This document shows positions 9,925-21,114 of a DNA stretch of 64,000 nt, one piece after another. This DNA comes from Thalassia testudinum (Eukaryota; Streptophyta; Magnoliopsida; Alismatales; Hydrocharitaceae): NCBI GenBank assembly GCA_037157565.1, contig JAZHRO010000036.1, forward strand, positions 128,472,001 to 128,536,000. Direction: 5' to 3'. A program made the position numbers and the translations under genes. How positions within the stretch are numbered: position 1 is the first letter of the stretch; every line of letters begins with the position of its first letter. Under the pieces are notes generated by a model. The model did no database searches, was not told the DNA's origin, and saw nothing but the letters and a program-made list of their open reading frames with translations.

Positions 9925-10822
9925 CCAGTGCAAAGTCCTCACCGAAGAAGGAAGGTGCATAGGACACCCAAATCTCTTGAGCGTTCGCATGAGAGATTGA
10001 GTGTAAATCTGAGCTAGAGATCTTGTTCAGACGATGGAGAAATCCTCAAAGAATCTTCCTTCCAAATCTGGGAGGAGATCTTTGAGGATTCGAGGAGATA
10101 TCAGCCTCAAATCCTTGTCAGAGTGGGATTTCCCCTGTAATGGTGGTGGGACCTGAATGTAAGGGTGGCGAGGAAGTTAGGGGGCTCTGCACAAGGGTTT
10201 TCAAAAGTTAGGGCCCAGAATGTAGTTGGGTGGATCATTTTGCAAAGTAGGTCAAGATGACCTTCTCTTAGGCCCAAATTTTGGTACAAACCTAATTTGG
10301 ACATAAAGAATCCAATGGTGAAGTTGGATTTTAGGTTTGACCACATTTGACTGGACATTTTCGTACAAAAAACCTAAATTAGGTTAAATACTTAGCTAGG
10401 ACCCCAATCTAGGTCAAAATAGGTTTCAAAGGCCAAATTGAAGGTTCTAAACCCTAGGGGATATTTTTCCATGAATTTTAGAGGGTTTAGTTGATTTTTA
10501 TCCGGACTGAAACCTTGTTGAATTAAGAGAGTTTGTTTTAGGGTTACAGAATGTCATTTAATTCTTAAATTTCACAATAACCCTTTTCTGACTGAACCAT
10601 CCCACTTTTCTTCTTATTAAGTCCAATTGACCTATATTTAGCCCTTGAGAAATTATGTTGATGTACTGCAATGGAAAACTTGTAATTTTACCCTTTAGTT
10701 CATGCTTCCTTCCCAGAACAGTAATCCCTTGACTTAGGCCTTCCTTTAGGTTATGTAGGAGCTTTTGTTTACTTTCTTAGGTCAAAATGAGCTAGTTAGG
10801 GCTCATGATGAGGCTCTCATCA

Positions 10823-10842
10823 TACCCCCATGCCTAGCTTTT
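10823..10842 (-). promoter_or_regulatory. Polypurine tract of M
   Basis: On the minus strand AAAAGCTAGGCATGGGGGTA runs directly into the 3' LTR start TGATGAGAG. The identical tract adjoins the 3' LTR of P at 33514-33533. It would prime plus-strand DNA synthesis. Confidence 0.8.
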
Positions 10843-12540
10843 GCTAGTCCCTTAGCAAAATTTTAAGGTTTTAACATCTGTTGTAGACCATGAATTTCTT
10901 CTACCAGTTGTGATAAGTGCCTTTTCTTTTTCTTTTATGATTTGGCCAGAATGCTGACAATAAGCCTAGAGGTACTCAAGTACCAACCAAAATCCGGACC
11001 TGACCCACTTTAGCCTCAGTCCTCCGCAAAGGTTTTCAAGGCCCACCGGAACTATCCTAGGGTTCGTTGGACTCCGTAGTTAAAGCACCCGTGCTTGAGA
11101 CATTTTTAGCCTAGGATCAGTTTGCAGTGCTTTTTTGTAAGAGAGAGATAGAGGATTTATTTGTTTGGAGAGTTTTCTCTCTCTTTTCTTTTTATTTCTA
11201 GCTTCATATTGTCTTCTCAACACGGTCTATATCAAATTCCTCATCCCCATCATCAATCCTCAAGGGTCCCTGGCAATCGATGCTTCGTGATAGCACCGCC
11301 CAAGGCAACCCCCAGAACCCTAGCTTTCAAGATTCGAGATAATCCCGCCCATGGCATTCCATGGCCAAATCTAGACCCTGGCAATTGAAATTTCGTGATA
11401 ATGCTGCCCATGGTATCTGAACTAGTAGAGTGCTTACATGCCCCTAGTAGGATATTTAAATATCCTAAGAGACAAGTACCGAGGAGACGATATGTTGTTA
11501 CGCATCTTCGAGGGGAATTTCCTGCCTTTTTGGGCCGGGAACTCGTCCAAATCAACTTGTGTTGATCGATCGCTCCTAATCTTGGCAACTTTTTCAGAAC
11601 ATTAAAACATTTTTTTACGTGATTTTGATAGTTATGCACACTGAACTAGACTGTGTGTGGATTGGGGTGCTTAGGTTACCGAATCCCGAAAACCCAAGGT
11701 TAATTAACGAGGCCGAATACTCCCTAAGCCTTAGACCTAATACTTAAGCTTCGTATTTTCCCCAACCTCTTGAGGAATATCCAGATTTTAGCGGGTACTT
11801 GAATTTTTAAGCCTAAGAGTCTAGCCCAAAAGGCCTAAAGTCAATGTTCCTATTAATCTCTTTTGTGTCTCCTTAGCACTTTTTTTTCTCATTTTTTTTT
11901 CTTTTTTCTTGTTGTGGTCTAGAACTTCCGTTAATCCCTTAATCTTTTACTAACTCTTTTTCTTTTTCATTTTGTGCTCCTTTTTGGCATTTTGCACTTT
12001 TCCTCCTCATATTTTATTTAGCCCAAAAAAATTTTCTCTCCCCCCTCAGTTTTTTTGTTATTTTTCCAAATTTTTCATTTTTTTAATGTTTTTTTTTGTG
12101 ATATGTGATTTTTTTGTTGAAACATTTTCTTGATATGAGTTTTCCTGACATTTTGCACTTTCATACCCCTCCATGCCTACGATTTGCAATGTCCCCATTG
12201 TAAATTAGGTGGATTCGAATTCAGCTTAGTTCATTCATTAGGACAGGTGTTGGGTGAGCGAACGAGTCGAGGTGACTGTTGCGAATGATTTCTAGACTCA
12301 GGTATGGGTACCTGAGGTGGAGTCAGCTATGCTAATGGATGAACGTTAAAGTCAATATGAATTCAGCATGGAAATGTTAGGAAAGGTTTTGAGTTTTTCA
12401 AAGAATGACGAGTTGCCTCCCGTTAAGCGTTGAGTTTTACGTCATCGGCTGGGCGCAATGAGCTCAGGGAGAATGGAGGATAAAGGATGACTCAGCTAAA
12501 TCTGTATTGGTCATGTCAATGAACAGTTTGAGTCTCTGAC
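10843..12540 (-). other. M 3' noncoding region
   Basis: No gene is seen between the integrase end and the polypurine tract, and no envelope-like frame. About 11160-11640 is homologous in reverse complement to 32718-33239 of P. T-rich low-complexity sequence at 11880-12130 is A-rich in the sense strand. A second polypurine-like motif is at 12165-12180 and the conserved 3' block at about 12418-12445. Confidence 0.75.
12165..12180 (-). promoter_or_regulatory. Second polypurine-like motif of M
   Basis: On the minus strand GGGGACATTGCAAATC leads into GTAGGCATGGAGGGGT. The same pairing of GAGGACATTGCA with a G run lies at a comparable place in H1, E2 and P, over 1 kb before the tract that borders the 3' LTR (in E2 no second tract is seen). 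It could be an internal (central) plus-strand priming site. Confidence 0.5.
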
Positions 12541-13861
12541 CATTCACGATGAAGGGTTAGGAATCACGGCTGAGTGGACTGATCTCAACGGCTCCTTTTC
12601 CAAAGATTCATCGGACTAGGTAGGGTCCGATCCACTTTGATCGTAGCTTTCCTGGGAATAATTTGAGTCGAGCATCAAGGAGTAGAAACTTTTGACTAGG
12701 ATGAAAGATCTTTCTAGAAATGTGTTTGTCGTGAAAGGCTTTAATTCGCTCTTTGTAAATTCGCAAGTTCTCATACGCGTCGTGGCATAATTCATCGATC
12801 TTGCTCATTTGAAGCCTTCTATGGGTTCCAGCTTTAGAAAGATCTAAGTTGCAATTCCGTACTACCCAATAGGCTTTACGCTCCAATTCGACAGGGAGGT
12901 GACATGCCTTCCCGTACACTAGTATGAAGGGAGACATGCCTAATTGGTTCTTGTGGGCGATCCTATAAGCCCACAATGCTTCCAGAAGCCGGGATGACCA
13001 ATCCTTCCTGTTAGGCCGAACAGTAACCTAAAGGATTTTCTTGATCTCCCGGTTTGATAGCATAGCTAGACCATTAGTTTGGGGGTGGTAAGGAGTAGAG
13101 ATTCGATGCAACACCCCGTATTTGGTCATCAGCGACCTGAACTGAGTGTTTGTGAAATGGGTCCCTCCGTTGGATATTATTGCTCGTGGAATCCCGAACC
13201 TTGAGAAGATGTTTTGATGAATGAATCTGATAACAACCTTGTGATTATTGGTTCGGGTAGGAATGGCTTCGATCCACTTGGACACGTAGTCAACGACGAG
13301 TAAGATGTATTCGAAGCCATCTGAGATAGGGAAGGGTCCCATAAAATCAATCCCTAAATTTCAAAAATCTCGCATACCAGGATCGGCTTTAAAGGCATCA
13401 TGTCTCGATGGCTCATGTTGCCCAAGGTCTGGCAATGGGTACATGCCTTACAGTGATCGTATGCATCCTTGAAAATTGTGGGCCAGTAAAAGCTACACTG
13501 GAGGACTTTTGATGCTGTTTTGTGTCCTAAAAAATGTCCACCGCATGCCTGGTATGGCAGAAAGAGAGTATGTCTTTGATTTCTACTTTCGCGATACATC
13601 ATCTAATTATTTGATTAGCACCAATGAGGAATAGATACGGGTCTTCCCAAAGGTAATACTTGGCATCGAAATGCAATTTGTCCTTCTTGGCCTTCGGCCA
13701 ATCGAATGTGATCTGATGTGATGCCAATAGTTCACTATGTCTGCCAACCATGGAAGCCCTGTAGTGATAGTCAGGAGGTGCTCATCAGGAAAGTGTTCTG
13801 TGATGGGTCCGGAAGGGTTAATGATCTCAAAAGGAAGGTGGGACAAGTGATCAGCTACCAT
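12541..13861 (-). pseudogene. int: M integrase, broken
   Basis: Four consecutive minus-strand frames form an Athila integrase. From 13861: VADHLSHLPFEIINP, the RNase H/integrase junction. At 13602-13354: the zinc-binding region with HFLGHKTASKVLQ and CKACTHCQTLG. At 13342-13028: the catalytic core with [15 protein letters not shown], then NGGTHF where the family has DGGTHF, and [10 protein letters not shown] where the family has a catalytic Glu after N. At 12976-12608: the C-terminal region ending LFPGKLRSKWIGPYLV, the GPY/F module. Changes at core acidic positions plus frameshifts mean it is dead. The product would insert element cDNA into the genome. Confidence 0.87.
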
Positions 13862-14258
13862 GTTCTATTTTCCCACTTTGTCATGAATCTTGAGGTCAAA
13901 TTCTTGCAACAGCAAGATCCATCGAATTAATTGAGGTTTCACGTCGTTCTTTGCAAGGAGATGCCTCACAGCTGTGTGATCCGAGTAAATGATAACACGG
14001 GAACCCAGGAGGTATGATCTGAATTTTTCTAGGGCAAATACTACAGCCAGCAGCTCTTTCTCAGTAACTATGTAGTTACATTAAGCCTTGTCTAGTGTTG
14101 GTGTAGTAAATGACCACGGGTTTCCCGTCAATTTTCTGCCCAAAAATTGCTCCTACAGTGAAGTCAGATGCATCGCACATGATCCCAAAGAGTTCAGACC
14201 AATCAGGGGACTGTAGGATCAGGGCTTGGGTAACTCGATCATGAAGGATCTCAAATGC
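13862..14258 (-). pseudogene. M RNase H, broken
   Basis: Minus-strand reading from about 14200 gives CDASDFTVGAIFGQKI and GKPVVIYYTN, the start of the gypsy RNase H domain, after which the frame is lost. The domain would remove the RNA template during reverse transcription. Confidence 0.75.
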
Positions 14259-15248
14259 TTAAGTACATTCCTTGGAGATTTCGAAAGGCACATCCTTGGA
14301 GAGAAGAGTAGTCAGGAGGCACAAGATTTTTGAAAAATCAGGGATTAATCGACGGTAAAAATCGACGTGCCTCAGAAAAGATTGGATGTCCTTGATCGAG
14401 CTAGGCATAGGGAGTTTGGAAATCAAGTTAACCTTGGCTCGATCGACTTGGATGCCTTTCCTCGAAATTAGATGTCCCAGGATGATTTCTTCAGGCACCA
14501 TGAAATGGCTCTTTTCCCAAGAAAGAACCAAATTTACATTGATGCACCGCCTGAGTATTTGGACCAAGTGCTGGAGGCAATCATCAAATGATGCTCCAAA
14601 AACTAAAAAGTCATCCATGAAGATTTCCAGATAATCACCTACCATATCCGAGAATATGGCAAGCATGCACCGCTAAAAGGTCGCAGGTGCATTGCAGAGA
14701 TCGAAAGGCATCCTTCGAAATGCGTACGTCCTGAAGGGGCTGGTGAACGTGGTCTTTTCTTGATCCTCTGGATGGATTGCCACTTGGTTATACCCGGAGC
14801 ACCCGTCAAGAAAGTAGAAGAACCTATTTCCCGCTAGTTTCTCGAGGATCTGATCAATAAACGGTAGTGGGAAATGGTCCTTCTTCATGGAGGAGTTGAG
14901 TCTTCTGTAATCAATGCAGACTCTCCATGAGTTAGCTATTCGAGTCAATATAACCTCTCCGATTTCAGTCGTAATGATGGTGAGTCCGGCCTTCTTAGGC
15001 ACAATCTGGATTAGACTCACCCAGTGACTATCGGAGATCGGGTAGATGATCCCTGCATCTAACCACTTGAAGATCTCCTTTTTCATGACCTCCTGCAGGT
15101 TAGGGTTTAAAGTTCTCTGCATCTCTCGCGAAGGTCGTGAGCCCTCTTCTGTGTAGATTCGATGTGTGCAATACGAGGGGCTTATGCTAGTCAAGTCATC
15201 GAGAGTCCATCCAATGGCTCTACAATGTTGCTGGAGAACGGTAATCAA
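14259..15248 (-). pseudogene. M reverse transcriptase, broken
   Basis: Frame 15248-14673 carries REMQRTLNPNLQEVMKKEI, WRVCIDYRRLNSS, FPLPFIDQILEKLAG, FYFLDGCSGYNQVAIHPED and FRRMPFDLCNAPATF. A stop at about 14670 separates this from 14666-14259, with MLAIFSDMVGDYLEIFMDDF (MDD catalytic pair intact) and the FLRHVDFYRRLIPDFSK block. Sequence order and wording are those of the Athila lineage of Ty3/gypsy. One in-frame stop is the only break visible inside the domain, so it is less decayed than the neighbouring RNase H. Confidence 0.92.
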
Positions 15249-15985
15249 CGGGATTCCTGTTCAAGTGTGAGTCAGGAGTTAATAATCACAGGAAACATTT
15301 GATTGGAACCCAAAAAGACATACTTCAGCTTGGGAAGGGGCTTGAGTTCCAGGATGGCATTATCAGCAATAGCGGGCGGTTCAGGGTCTGTATCAGGGAC
15401 AAGGGTTGAAGTTATGGGTGTGTCTAGATCAGATTCAGACTCCTCTATTTGCGGGTTTTGATCTTCTGGTGGTTGATCGGGGATAATCAGGTTGTCCTCA
15501 ACATGCGATTCATCAACCACGGCGTTGATATCACATATTTGCTTTATAACCCCTTGTTGGGCCTTAAAGATGTCAATCTTCAGAGTTTGATTCCCAAATT
15601 TTAATTCTATTTGGCCCTCCTCACAGTTTATGTTGGCCTTAGTAGTGGCCAAAAAAGGTCTCCTTAATATAATTGGTGTATCCCTTGGGTTCTCGGGTGC
15701 ATCCATATCCAGAACTATGAAATCCATCGGGAAGTAGAAATCCCGTACCCTAACAATGACACCCTCAAGTATTCCTTTAGGTGACTTGATGGATCGATCA
15801 GCTAACTGTAATGTCACCTCAGTTGGTTTCAGTTCGGACTCTTCAAGGTGGTCAAGGAGGGATGTAGGGATTAGGTTTATGGAGGCACCTAGGTCTAGCA
15901 AGGCTCTATCAAATTGGGTTTCACCAATTTTACATGAAATTAGGGAAGTTCCTGGGTCTTTATACTTGGGTGGGAGTTTACTCAA
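15249..15985 (-). pseudogene. pro: M protease
   Basis: A 237-codon frame (15985-15272) holds SKLPPKYKDPGTSLISCKI, then LLDLGASINLIPTSLL (active-site DLGA), LQLADRSIKSPKGI, DFYFPMDFIVLDMD and IILRRPFLATTKANINC. An acidic linker, PDQPPEDQNPQIEESESDLD, leads to the reverse transcriptase. The domain itself is uninterrupted and is the best-preserved gene of M. It serves as a template for recognising the split H1 protease (5930-6157 and 38172 onward). The product would process Gag-Pol. Confidence 0.88.
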
Positions 15986-17460
15986 GATTACAGAGCTGGC
16001 TTGCTCTGATAGTACGATCAGATTCCCACTTTTGGTTCACGGCTTACGCTTGGGTGTACACATGTCTTTCATGAATCGTGCGTAAGCCGGTACGTGGTGG
16101 ATTGCATCCATCAAGGGGATGTTTATTTGGACCTGTTCAAAGAGCTTGACCAGATCCTCCTCAGGAGCCACGGGTTTGGTTATCCTTTTTCCTTTGGTCA
16201 AGGCCTCGGGAAATGGAACCCTAGTTGGTTCCTCTGGAATAAGTTCAGGTTCTTGATCTGGGATAGGGTATCCTAGATAACTATCCTAGGGCTTGTATTA
16301 CTACTAGGCTTAAAGTGGTTTGGATAATGTGGGTCTTGGGTTGCTTTACCACTACGAGTTGTTACGGAGTTCAATCATACTTGTTTTGGTTCGGGTTTAG
16401 TAGGATGGGTGGCTGCTGCTGAAATCTCGCATAAGATGTCGAAGCTTCCATCCCGTCTGGTGATGGGATAGAAGGGGCCGAATAAATCATATGTGCATGG
16501 CCTGAATTTGGGTTCATAACACGCCTTTGGGTCGGCACGTTATTTGGGTTTGGCAGAGGTTGTGAAGGAAGGGTGCCAGGTTGGTGGGAATTTGTCATCT
16601 GGGCTAGTTGATTGTGAACCTCTGTGATCTCATCCTTGTGTTGTTTTTACATTGCTGCATTCATCTTTTGAATGTTAGCCAGCGCTTGAAGGATAAGAGT
16701 CATTTGATCCTAGTTTGGCCCAGATTGATATGTGGGATTAGGCTGAGGCTGAGGCGGCTGATATGGACGAGGAGCTTGTGGATGGGGTTGATAAGGTTGT
16801 CTTTGAGTCTGAGAATTTCCTGTCCACTGGAAGTTGGGATGATTTCGCTGTCCAGGATTGTAGGTATTGGAGAATGGGTCACTCTGGATGGCATTAAGGT
16901 CCTAGCAGGTCTGAGGAGCCTCAGAAAGTCAGAATACGAGGGTTCAGAGTTCCCCCAACTATAATAGAGTGGATCGAAGGTCCCTCCAGTCCGAGAGTCA
17001 GACGGGGGTGGATACGGGTCCATCCCCTTAGAAGATTGGTGATAGATGTCTACACAGTTTCCCTTGCAAGAGGTGGCCGTGCAAAAGAGCTCTGCACAGA
17101 GGTGGCTCGCTGTAGATGCCGAGTCAGCTCGTCCACCTTCTTCTCTATGATAGAGACCTTGTCCAACCGATTGGCCATTAGTTCCAAGTCGACGGATGTG
17201 GACAAGTCCTGTGTCTCATGTGCTCCCGTAAGATTCATCGATGTGCAGGCATTCGTCCGATCGAATAAGCCCACGGAGTCATTATTGATGGAGTTCTCGC
17301 ACATATTTTTGAGAATCTCCCATATCGTGTCCTCATGTTGACCCACGATGTTTCCTTCGCAGGTTGCATTGACGAATAATAGAATGTGTTCACGGAGTCC
17401 CTGGTAAAAAGACTGGACTTGTTCCCATTTAGGAACTCCGTTATGGGGGCACTTTCGCAT
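15986..17460 (-). pseudogene. gag: M gag C-terminal part and linker, broken
   Basis: Minus frames 17460-17050 (RKCPHNGVPKWEQVQSFYQGL, MCENSINNDSVGLFDRT, ELMANRLDKVSIIEKKVDEL), about 17023-16620 (Athila PHNFQW-like region and proline/glutamine-rich segment) and 16598-16371 (HQPGTLPSQPLPNPNNV). The linker to protease follows, with a stop at about 16038. The N-terminal part of gag is at 23868-24541, beyond insertion E2; roughly eight codons appear lost at the left junction. A close relative of this stretch is at 63166-64000. Confidence 0.83.
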
Positions 17461-17483
17461 GAGATCTAAGATCTAAGATCTAA

Positions 17484-17990
17484 GAATTGAAGAATTGAAG
17501 AGTTGAAGTTGTTCCTGAGAATCTGTTGGAAAGTTTTAGAGTGATCAAACTGAGCTCAGATGAATGATTTGGTGAGAATTCAAACCCTGTCAGTTTGGGT
17601 TATTTTCGAACCCAAACTGATGGCAGTAGTATTTTGTTGAGATTTAATTGTAAAACCTCCCTAGTTGAGTCAATTTTAACCCTTAAAATCTGTTTTAATC
17701 AGTTAGAAATGTTCTTAAGTGTCTGTTCACCTATTTTAAGTTGTCTAATTCCTGTCTCTGAAGCTTACAGAGAAGCTTGAAGCTTCTCTATGTTGCCTGA
17801 AGCTTAAAGAGCTTTAAATCCTACTTCTGAAGCTGCCGAATCATTTATAGAACCTATTCAGACCTTTAAATATGAGAGACAAGTCCATCTATGGACTCTG
17901 TAAGATAAACTTCATTTTCCAGGTAGTTTAAACCTGTAGGAATCCCCTTATTTCACTCTTCAAATTGAAAAGGAAAACATCCTCTTATCT
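17484..17990 (+). repeat. Inverted repeat arm, left (part of plus-strand LTR)
   Basis: From AATTGAAGAATTGAAGAG to the 'tcttatctttaa' block, this is the reverse complement of about 21115-21616 with moderate divergence. The two copies even encode matching chance frames (17595-17780 and 21508-21323). Confidence 0.85.
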
Positions 17991-18116
17991 TTAAATTGAC
18001 TATGCAATCTTGTTGTTCTACCTGAGAGCTTTCCAACAAGCTTTGAATCGCCTGATTTGGAGCTCTGAGCTAGGAGATATGGTCGATTGAAGTCGGGTCT
18101 GGAGGGGGAGAACATA

Positions 18117-18157
18117 GTCCCACATCGATAAGACATAAGCATGCGCCTTAGTATAAA
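18117..18157 (+). promoter_or_regulatory. USE plus TATA pair in E2 LTR
   Basis: GTCCCACATCG (18117-18127), a perfect match to the plant snRNA USE, is followed after exactly 24 bp by TATAAA (18152-18157). Confidence 0.7.
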
Positions 18158-19217
18158 ACTGATTTGTTGTATAGGCTTCTCAGTCGTCAAGCGCTCGGTA
18201 CGATCTGAACATCTAGCATTTCGAGCATGTGTGTGTGTGTGTGTGCGGGCATGTGTTCCTGCGAGTGTGCGCCTGAGTGGGAGTGAGAAAGTGTGGCCCT
18301 GGGAGGGCAAGGCCTGGGAGGCGGTTGAGTTGGATTGGCTCGAATCTGTGAGCTGAAAAATAAACTGAAATGGAACCTTAATTGAAATCAGGTGAGGACT
18401 GAGTAGGGTCTGGTCCTACCTTGATCTCAGGGTGCTGTGTATCCTCAAAAGGACCTCGTCTCAAATAAAAATAATTTTTGGTTAAAAAGTAAAAATAAAC
18501 CCGGTTCAACTGATGATTCAAAGGAAATCTTAAGGAAAAGAAGAGCTGATGGCTAAATGTTGAAGAGACTAAGTGTTGAAGAAAGAAAGGCACTAAGGGA
18601 ACTAAGATGGAAGTACTAGAAGCAAAAGAAGACTAAGGGAAAAGCAAAAGGCAGGAGTAGAACAGGAGAAAAAGAAAGAGAGCTCGAGAGAAAGTAAAAA
18701 AAAAAGAAAATAAAAGGAAAAAAGAGAAAGAAAGAAAGAAGAAGAAAAGAGAGGCTGAAGAAATAAAGGAAAATTTATTTCTTGCATCATTTTAATTACT
18801 TTTTGTTCTCAACTGTTGTAATAAGGCATGTTTTGATTAAATAAACCCTTTCTTACCTTAAATCATTTGAAATAAATAGAGGATTTACATGCTTTAAATG
18901 TTGAAAATGAGTTTTCATATAGGATTTTGCATACTTCTTCAATCTAATCAATTTTGCAAAATTCATGTTTCTAAATTAATTTAAATATACCTCCTAAACT
19001 TATAAAGAAAATAAAAGATAACTAGTGAATTTAGAATGAATTATACCTCCTAGCGAACGACCTGGACTCAACCAGTAAAAATTTCTAAAATATTAGGTTA
19101 ATTCGACCTTATACTACTAATCAACACAACTTCGAGTTAACCTATGTGACTTTTCTCTACTCTAAATTAAGTAAAATTAACTTAATTACTGAGTTGAGTA
19201 AGTAACGGATTATTTTA

Positions 19218-19964
19218 ATGGCGCCGTTGCCGGGGAGGGAATTTATGAATAATCTGGATTCTAGAGATCCAACTTCCTTGGGTTTTCTATCTATTCCTTC
19301 ACCAACCCAAGGAGGGACCTTTGTCCCACAATCTTACCCACCCTTTTCCCTACCCTTTCCTGTTGCAGAAAACATGCCATATCTTTTAGGATTACACGCC
19401 ATCCAGGAAAACATTCCAAGACCAAACTCTTATTCAAATTCCTATAATCCTGGATGGAGATGCCACCCAAATTTTTCTTGGGCTGATCAAAATCAAAATC
19501 AAAGACCAAATTATTCTAATCAGACCCATTTTAACCCACCTCCATTGCCTCCTCAGTAATCAAATTTAACGCCTAACCCGATGAGTATGCAAAATTACTC
19601 TAGGCCTATTAGAGATACACAGCTAGAACAGATTTTAAGAGCTGTGTCAGAGAGTCAGCGACAAAATGCTAAAGCTCTTGCTGAGATCCATAGGCAATGT
19701 AAGGTAGAGTTGGCTAATTTACCAAATCAGATCACGCTTTTGGCTGAGTCTCGTCAGCCAGGTACCCTTCCATCTCAGCCAATTCCGAATCCTAGGAATC
19801 TGCCAAATCCTAGGCAAAATCAAGGTCAAGTCCATTTCCTTAATCAGGCCTTTGATTCTAATCATAACCCGTCCTCCATATTACTTGAAAACAATCCACC
19901 AAACCCGCATCAGCAACCTATTTTATGTCAAAATGACCCACCTATTATTGAGAATCAAAACTGA
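19218..19964 (+). pseudogene. gag: E2 gag remnant (C-terminal region)
   Basis: Frame 19218-19559 starts with an ATG that overlaps the primer binding site (MAPLPGREFMNNL); a second ATG is at 19245. It contains SYNPGWRCHPNFSWADQNQ, the Athila gag hallmark (usually GWRNHPNFSW). After a stop, 19581-19964 continues with TLLAESRQPGTLPSQPIPNP, matching the same segment in M (16598). The leader and the N-terminal gag core are absent, so no capsid domain could form. The gag remnant begins only a few bases after the primer binding site, which points to an internal deletion. Confidence 0.78.
19219..19236 (+). promoter_or_regulatory. E2 primer binding site, tRNA-Asp
   Basis: TGGCGCCGTTGCCGGGGA is a full 18-nt complement to the 3' end of plant tRNA-Asp(GTC). 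Confidence 0.9.
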
Positions 19965-20500
19965 CTCTACTGATCTTCTGAACTTGGTGGAATCATTTCT
20001 TGAATTGCCTTAATCCTTAATATTCTGCATCTCAACCTCAATCAGATCTAATCTTCACGCGACTCACTCTGATCTTTCTAAGATTTTTCATGAGAATGTA
20101 ATTTTGGTTCTACGATATCTATTCTAGGTAATTTCTGGAGGAGTTTTGACCGGGTGGTTTAATCTGTTTTCTGTTTTTAATCTAATTTTTTATATAACTC
20201 CTTTGTTTTTACCATATACCTATTCTCTTTAAGAGTTCTTTACTAGGGTTTACGCCTAGCTGAAGGCATAAAACCTAGCATTTGTACATAGCTATTTCCT
20301 ATTTTTACCTTTTATATTTTCTTCTACACTTACTCTGAAATTTCACTTCATATTTTATTGATTAATTTCATTTAGTCCAACTGACCACTCTGACCTTTGG
20401 TCAGACTTGAAATCGTTCGCACAGATATTTTTAATCTCCTCTATTCGACTCATTCCATCACCCTATACTAAATGAAGTGTAATATATTTTCACCCTTCTT
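19965..20500 (+). other. E2 3' noncoding region with conserved block
   Basis: No frame of note. CTAGCTGAAGGCATAAAACC at about 20257 matches the block found after the integrase of H1 and M and after the P ORF. Confidence 0.6.
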
Positions 20501-20539
20501 ACAATGAGGACATTGTAAAATTTTGGCTTGGGGGGGTGT
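20501..20539 (+). promoter_or_regulatory. E2 polypurine-like motif
   Basis: ACAATGAGGACATTGTAAAA followed by TTGGCTTGGGGGGGTG, matching the motif at 32167-32204 (P), 43518-43550 (H1) and 12165 (M, minus). Confidence 0.6.
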
Positions 20540-21114
20540 TGAAGTGAAATTTTCACTTTAAGTGTGGGTTTAAAATAAAAAAACACATAAAAATTAAATA
20601 TCCATGAAATTTTAAAAAATAGAAATTCCAAAAATGGTAAAAAAATTTAAAAAATAAAAAATTTCATAAAAATTTGAAAATTTTTTAAAAAAATCATAAA
20701 AATTGAGAAAATATTATATACATAAAAATAAAAATATATAAATACAAAAATTTTAAAAAGAAAATTCATAAAAATAATAAGAGGGGTACATTCATTTTTA
20801 AAGAAGAAAAGAAGAAATAAATATATATATATATTGTAATTAAGAGTTTAATTTTCTTTTAGGTCAGAAATTAAAATGTATATAGAATATATATAGATAT
20901 TTAAGAGCATTCAATTCTTAATTAGATTTTTACCTTAAACATTTTGTAAAAACACACTTTTGTTTTTAATTTTTAAAACAAGATTTTATTTGAATTAGGA
21001 ATCTTTTAAATCTTTTTAAGATTTGTTTTTCTATTCTTACCTTGAATTAAGAAACTAAGTGTATTAAGATTTAAACTTAAGTTTTGAAATTAAATTATAA
21101 CTTTCTAATTAAAG
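20540..21114. other. A/T-rich noncoding segment of E2
   Basis: Strongly A/T-rich, low-complexity sequence without coding signal, probably the 3' noncoding part of E2. Confidence 0.5.

Larger units (their letters stand above)
6158..10822 (-). repeat. 3' LTR of M (contains a copia solo LTR and a 143-bp duplication)
   Basis: This matches 25482-26373 plus 36247-38166. On the minus strand it begins TGATGAGAGCCTCATCA, directly after the polypurine tract, and ends TTGACG(AGG...) with the terminal CA apparently mutated. It contains a Pol II TATA box (TATAAAAGG, minus, about 8033-8025), a USE/TATA pair (7124-7081), and a long sense-strand purine tract seen here as C/T-rich sequence at about 6430-6830. 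The several C/T- or G-rich open frames in this region are low-complexity shadows, not genes. Without the copia insert and duplication the LTR is about 2.8 kb. Confidence 0.88.
17461..19215 (+). repeat. E2 left LTR, 5'-truncated
   Basis: It contains the USE/TATA pair (18117-18157), a purine-rich tract (18600-18760) and a U5-like A/T-rich end, in the same order as the P LTR, and stops next to the primer binding site. The LTR start (TGATGAG...) and upstream ~2 kb are missing. A (GT)n run lies at about 18228-18244. Confidence 0.7.

Noticed and set aside
18228..18244. (GT)n tract as a regulatory Z-DNA element
   Set aside because: Short simple repeat with no supporting context.
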